Assembly: GCA_018814465.1 (NCBI GenBank)
Contig: JAHIZR010000156.1
Span: 1-11,127 of the forward strand
DNA length: 11,127 nt
Direction of reading: 5' to 3'
Origin: a bacterium
GTDB lineage: Bacteria > Electryoneota > RPQS01
Shown here: piece after piece, positions 8,172 to 11,127 of the stretch
How positions within the stretch are numbered: position 1 is the stretch's first letter
Layout: every line of letters starts with the position of its first letter
Notes under the pieces: generated by a model
What the model was told of the DNA's origin: nothing
What the model saw: the letters and a program-made list of their open reading frames with translations, nothing else
Databases searched by the model: none
Program-made: the position numbers and the translations under genes

Positions 8172-8199
8172 GTTTATCATTTCTACACAATAAAGTCAA
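8171..8199 (-). promoter_or_regulatory. Sigma-70-type promoter of the marR-efflux operon
   Basis: On the minus strand TTGACT (8199-8194) and TAAACT (8176-8171) are separated by exactly 17 bp. This predicts transcription starting near 8164 and a leader of about 40 nt before the marR ATG at 8124. The -35 matches consensus at five of six positions and the -10 at four of six. Position, spacing and orientation all fit the operon. Confidence 0.55.
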
Positions 8200-8220
8200 G
8201 CGATTTTTTCTCTATGTCTA

Positions 8221-8248
8221 TATTCTAAATAATTAATAATTAAGAATA
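8221..8248. repeat. 28-bp AT-rich interrupted palindrome
   Basis: The left arm TATTCTAAATAATT (8221-8234) and the reverse complement of the right arm, TATTCTTAATTATT (8235-8248), agree at 12 of 14 positions. It lies upstream of the marR promoter and about 170 bp before the ggt-like gene. It could be a regulator site for either direction or an upstream AT element. Low complexity makes chance symmetry plausible. Confidence 0.3.
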
Positions 8249-8332
8249 TTAGTTCGATGTAAAAGAAAATTTTGTATAACTGACCATTCTTGCCTCATTT
8301 AAATCTGTGATTGAATCATAGCATCCGGTGCC

Positions 8333-8361
8333 TTGCTTCTAAAAGTTGTTTTTCATATACT
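8333..8361 (+). promoter_or_regulatory. Candidate promoter for the ggt-pgsW genes
   Basis: TTGCTT (8333-8338) and TATACT (8356-8361) lie 17 bp apart, giving a start near 8368 and a leader of about 37 nt. The -10 matches five of six consensus positions and the -35 three of six. A rival pair is TTGACG (8362-8367) with TATAGT (8382-8387), whose 14-bp spacer is too short for a typical sigma-70 promoter. Confidence 0.3.
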
Positions 8362-8404
8362 TTGACGAATTGAATTATCATTATAGTCCTTAGCCATATC
8401 TCAT

Positions 8405-10147
8405 ATGCTCCTCTCCTACGCACCGTTCTTCAATAGAATCAACTTGATAGCATCGTTCTCCCTGATTGTTATGCTATTCTTCGGTTGTGCCGGAACCAAG
8501 CCTCAAGTCGCTCCCCTTCCGGATTTCAACTCAGCCAATGAGCGGCTCTCCTTAAGAAAAACGGGCAGTGAGGCGATGGTTGTCTCCGCGCATGCCACCG
8601 CGACTGCTGTGGGTGAATGGATTCTTCAGGAGGGCGGGAATACGGCGGATGCCACGATTGCCACACTGGCGGCATTGAATGTCGTGGAGCCGCAAGCCTC
8701 CGGCATCGGCGGCGGCGGCTATGCGCTCTATTATCATGCCGAGCAAGATAGCTTCTATGCGTTGGATTTTCGTGAGCGCGCGCCCGGCTTCATTGATATA
8801 CCGACTTATTTTCAGCCGGAGGACTCGAATCGAGTCGCGCAGCGGTGGGGGGTAACATCGGTGCTCGTTCCCGGCTGCGCCGCCGGGTGGCATGAATTCC
8901 ACAGCCGCTTTGGTTCGCTTCCGTTATCGAAGATTCTTGCTCCCGCCATTGACCTTGCTGAAACCGGTTTTCCGCTCACTGAGTATCAGTATCACAGCAT
9001 CGAAGGCAAACTGGAGTACATGTCGAACGATCCGGCTATTTCCGAGGTCTTTCTGGAAGGCGATCATCCGAAAGCCGCAGGTGATACGATCCGGCAGCTT
9101 AACTTGGCCAAGCTCTATCGCCATCTTGCCGAAGCGGGACTCGATGCTTTTTATTCATCTCCGGTTTCCACTGATTTAGTCTCCTTTATTCAAGCAGGCG
9201 GCGGTACGATCAGCCAGCAGGATCTGGATGAGTATGAAGTCATCTATCGCAAGCCGCTGCGCGGTTTATATCGGGGTTATGAAATCGTTACCATTGGGCC
9301 TCCATCCGGCGGCGGCGTTGGTTTGCTGGAAGCGCTTGAACTACTGAAGGGTTATGACATCGGTTCCATGGAGCGGCTTGGTGTTGATTATGCTCAGACT
9401 GTTGCCAGCGCGATTCGGATCGCTCGTGAGAACTATCGCTACTGGATTGCCGATCCCGATTATTATAATGTGCCTGTGGAATCCATTCTCTCGCCGGATC
9501 GCGCGGAAGAGACTCGTAAACTGATCTTTCCGGGCAGTGTCGCGAAAAGTGTCAGCCCGATGACGGAAGCGCAGATCCTCGATTCGGAGAAAGGCAACAC
9601 GACCCATCTCGTCGTCGCGGATAAATCCGGCAATCTAATGTGTCTCACGCAGTCCATCAATTACTATTTTGGTTCCTCCGTCATGGACCCGCAGTGGGGC
9701 TACATTCTGAATAACCTGATGGCGGATTTCGATCATGATACCGTCGGTATCAACTCGATTCATCCTTATCATCGTCCCGCCTCGACGATGGCCTGCACGA
9801 TTATCAAGAAAGACGGCAAGCCGTTGGTGGTCATCGGCACTCCCGGGGGCACCCGCATCGCCTCCACCATGACGCAAGTCATTGTCGGCATGCTTGATTA
9901 CAATCTATCGCTTGAGGAAGCGCTCGATGCGCCTCGTTTTTACACGGCGGGACGCAGGCTGGAAATCGAGAACCGCTTTTCAGAAGATGTCATGAACGCT
10001 CTTTCTGAATATGGCTGGAAGGTCGATCCCAAGGACGCCTATGACGCCTATTTCGGCGGCGTCAACGCGATCTATATCGATCCCAAAACTCAAAGCCTGA
10101 TTGGCTGCAGTGATCCGCGCCGCGACGGCGCTTCCGCCGGCTTTTAA
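8405..10147 (+). CDS. ggt: Gamma-glutamyltransferase/CapD-like enzyme, probable lipoprotein
   Basis: N-terminal-nucleophile enzyme that cleaves gamma-glutamyl bonds by hydrolysis or transfer. The family is made as a precursor that cuts itself at a threonine. Here the cut would precede Thr399 in NTTHLVVADKSGN, giving a large subunit (to 398) and a 182-residue small subunit. Substrate-site counterparts of the E. coli enzyme are Arg123 (FRERAP), Asn419, Asp441, Ser460-Thr461 (RPAST) and Gly481-Gly482 (TPGGTR). Two differences stand out: Leu438 where E. coli has Gln430, and only about 14 residues between ADF and the RP of RPAST, too few for the lid loop. The N-terminus has a hydrophobic stretch ending FFGC (Cys28), an acceptable but imperfect lipobox. 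Total length, 580 aa, is normal. The next gene starts 6 nt on, and its identity points to poly-gamma-glutamate trimming, release or anchoring (the CapD/PgsS-type role) over glutathione salvage. Confidence 0.92.
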   Translation: MLLSYAPFFNRINLIASFSLIVMLFFGCAGTKPQVAPLPDFNSANERLSLRKTGSEAMVVSAHATATAVGEWILQEGGNTADATIATLAALNVVEPQASGIGGGGYALYYHAEQDSFYALDFRERAPGFIDIPTYFQPEDSNRVAQRWGVTSVLVPGCAAGWHEFHSRFGSLPLSKILAPAIDLAETGFPLTEYQYHSIEGKLEYMSNDPAISEVFLEGDHPKAAGDTIRQLNLAKLYRHLAEAGLDAFYSSPVSTDLVSFIQAGGGTISQQDLDEYEVIYRKPLRGLYRGYEIVTIGPPSGGGVGLLEALELLKGYDIGSMERLGVDYAQTVASAIRIARENYRYWIADPDYYNVPVESILSPDRAEETRKLIFPGSVAKSVSPMTEAQILDSEKGNTTHLVVADKSGNLMCLTQSINYYFGSSVMDPQWGYILNNLMADFDHDTVGINSIHPYHRPASTMACTIIKKDGKPLVVIGTPGGTRIASTMTQVIVGMLDYNLSLEEALDAPRFYTAGRRLEIENRFSEDVMNALSEYGWKVDPKDAYDAYFGGVNAIYIDPKTQSLIGCSDPRRDGASAGF

Positions 10148-10153
10148 TTCGTT

Positions 10154-11127
10154 ATGATTACTTTAAACCATAGACTTTCTCTTTACCCCCGCAGGCTATC
10201 GTTGGCAGTTGCTGCGATAATGCTATTGGCGTTGATTCCATTGGCATATGCCCAGCCCGAATTGCCTGTGTCACCTCATCCCGATTATGACTTGATGGTG
10301 ACGGCGGCGAAGCGCATGCAGGCGGCCGAGCGGGTTATCTACACTCACAAAAAGCTGATGGGGATCGTGAGCGAAGAAAACGACGTTAACCGTACGGGAC
10401 TCGTCGGCGCGGATACATCGCTGATTACGACCACTCACGGTTCCCTGACGGCGAAAAGAACCGCCACCAACCCGGATTTCGCGGCTTACTTAGTCCGCTT
10501 GCTGAAATCGAAAGGGATCGAGAAGAATGATTCGCTGTTAATCGCGATGACAGGCTCACTTCCCGGTTTCGATCTGGCTGTAATTATTGCTCTCGACCTG
10601 CTCGAAATTCCGAATCTGCGCATCAGTTCGATCGGTTCATCGGCTTACGGCGCGAATCTGCCGGAGATGACCTGGTTGGATATGGAAGATATTCTCTATC
10701 GGGAAAGTTTGATTACCAAGCGCAGCGAATATGTTACTCTCGGCGGACAAAGTGACCTGATGAGCAACGTCGATTCCGTTAGTGTTCAGGAGATGCGCCG
10801 GAAATGCCATCGTCTCGGCTATCAGCTGCTCGCAGCGGAATCACGCGAAGCACAGCATCAACTGAGGAAGCAATTAATCGGAGATCCGCGGAATTTCGCC
10901 CTGTTGATCAACGCGGGCGGCAACGTCATGATGCTCGGACACCGCGACGAAGATGATTCCATTCCCGGCGGCTGGATCAGCGCCGAGCGCTCGGATTGGC
11001 AGCAGCATCGCACCTCCGACCCGATGGGGATCATGTTTGATTTTCTCGATGCCGGAGTTCCGGTGCTGAATCTGATTCAGGTTCATGATATCTGCATCGA
11101 AACCGGACTCCCCTATGATGCCCAGCC
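10154..11127 (+). CDS. pgsW: Poly-gamma-glutamate system protein (PgsW-type), 3' end beyond right edge
   Basis: The frame is open from the ATG at 10154 to the window end, 324 residues without a stop. The N-terminus is a signal peptide with a basic start (RR at 13-14), a hydrophobic core (about 15-31) and a likely cut after AYA (33). The body carries GADTSLITTTHGSLTAKRTATNP (86-107), MTGSLPGFD (132-140), then ISSIGSSAYGANLPEMTWLD (157-176) and a glycine-rich AGGNVMMLG (254-262). From memory these are hallmarks of the poly-gamma-glutamate system protein family found beside pgsB and pgsC. Its biochemical role is not established as far as I know; an envelope or periplasmic part in synthesis or export is the inference. 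It follows the gamma-glutamyltransferase gene by 6 nt with no clear ribosome-binding site, which suggests coupled translation. Family length implies that only some tens of residues are missing. Confidence 0.8.
   Translation, partial: MITLNHRLSLYPRRLSLAVAAIMLLALIPLAYAQPELPVSPHPDYDLMVTAAKRMQAAERVIYTHKKLMGIVSEENDVNRTGLVGADTSLITTTHGSLTAKRTATNPDFAAYLVRLLKSKGIEKNDSLLIAMTGSLPGFDLAVIIALDLLEIPNLRISSIGSSAYGANLPEMTWLDMEDILYRESLITKRSEYVTLGGQSDLMSNVDSVSVQEMRRKCHRLGYQLLAAESREAQHQLRKQLIGDPRNFALLINAGGNVMMLGHRDEDDSIPGGWISAERSDWQQHRTSDPMGIMFDFLDAGVPVLNLIQVHDICIETGLPYDAQ

Larger units (their letters stand above)
8125..8404. other. Divergent intergenic region, AT-rich
   Basis: These 280 bases between the divergent marR and gamma-glutamyltransferase genes are much richer in A and T than the flanking coding DNA. 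They hold the marR promoter and palindrome, the 28-bp AT palindrome, and candidate promoters for the rightward genes. I see no tRNA, small ORF of merit, rho-independent terminator or riboswitch here. Confidence 0.7.

Noticed and set aside
8356..8364. Bacteroidota-type -7 element (TAnnTTTG) before the ggt-like gene
   Set aside because: The sequence TACTTTG is one base short of the required spacing, and no matching -33 TTTG element was identified.
1..11127. CRISPR arrays, insertion sequences, tRNA or rRNA genes, attachment sites
   Set aside because: No direct-repeat array, transposase motif, terminal inverted repeats or RNA gene signatures were seen. The window is almost fully occupied by housekeeping-like coding sequence.

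Overview
The window looks like chromosomal DNA from a Gram-negative (diderm) bacterium. It encodes a tripartite RND efflux system with an outer-membrane channel, two lipoprotein-type signal peptides and several Sec-type signal peptides. Base composition is moderate and even across the genes, ribosome-binding sites are weak or absent, and neighbouring genes overlap heavily. I cannot name the organism. An uncultured lineage outside Proteobacteria, perhaps in the FCB group, is a guess from style rather than evidence.

Left part, minus strand (1-927): the body of a membrane fatty-acid desaturase with all three histidine boxes. Its C-terminus runs off the left edge. No ATG, GTG or TTG lies upstream of position 777 in the open frame, although that frame reads as family-like protein well beyond it.

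Centre, minus strand (970-8124): one compact five-gene transcription unit in the order marR, outer-membrane factor (NodT type), membrane fusion protein, RND pump (1058 aa), thioredoxin-fold redoxin. Every junction overlaps: marR/OMF by 23 or 8 nt, OMF/MFP by 4, MFP/RND by 4, RND/redoxin by 14 with the GTG start preferred here. The MarR protein probably represses the unit. A TTGACT-17-TAAACT promoter stands in front of marR, and a perfect TGTAGC-AG-GCTACA palindrome sits just after its -10 box. The last gene is odd: a peroxiredoxin-like protein with both cysteines of the W-C-P-x-C motif replaced (W-E-P-L-S).

A 280-bp AT-rich divergent intergenic region (8125-8404) separates this unit from the right part.

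Right part, plus strand (8405-11127): a gamma-glutamyltransferase/CapD-like enzyme with a lipoprotein-type N-terminus, a readable catalytic Thr399 and no room for the lid loop. Six bases later comes a protein I recognise as the poly-gamma-glutamate system protein (PgsW type), cut by the right edge. The pair suggests the first two genes of a poly-gamma-glutamate capsule or polymer locus, with the synthase genes (pgsB/capB and pgsC/capC) expected just outside the window. The main points for follow-up are this locus in a diderm, the cysteine-less redoxin tied to an efflux operon, the pump's altered proton-relay site, and the start-codon puzzle of the desaturase.
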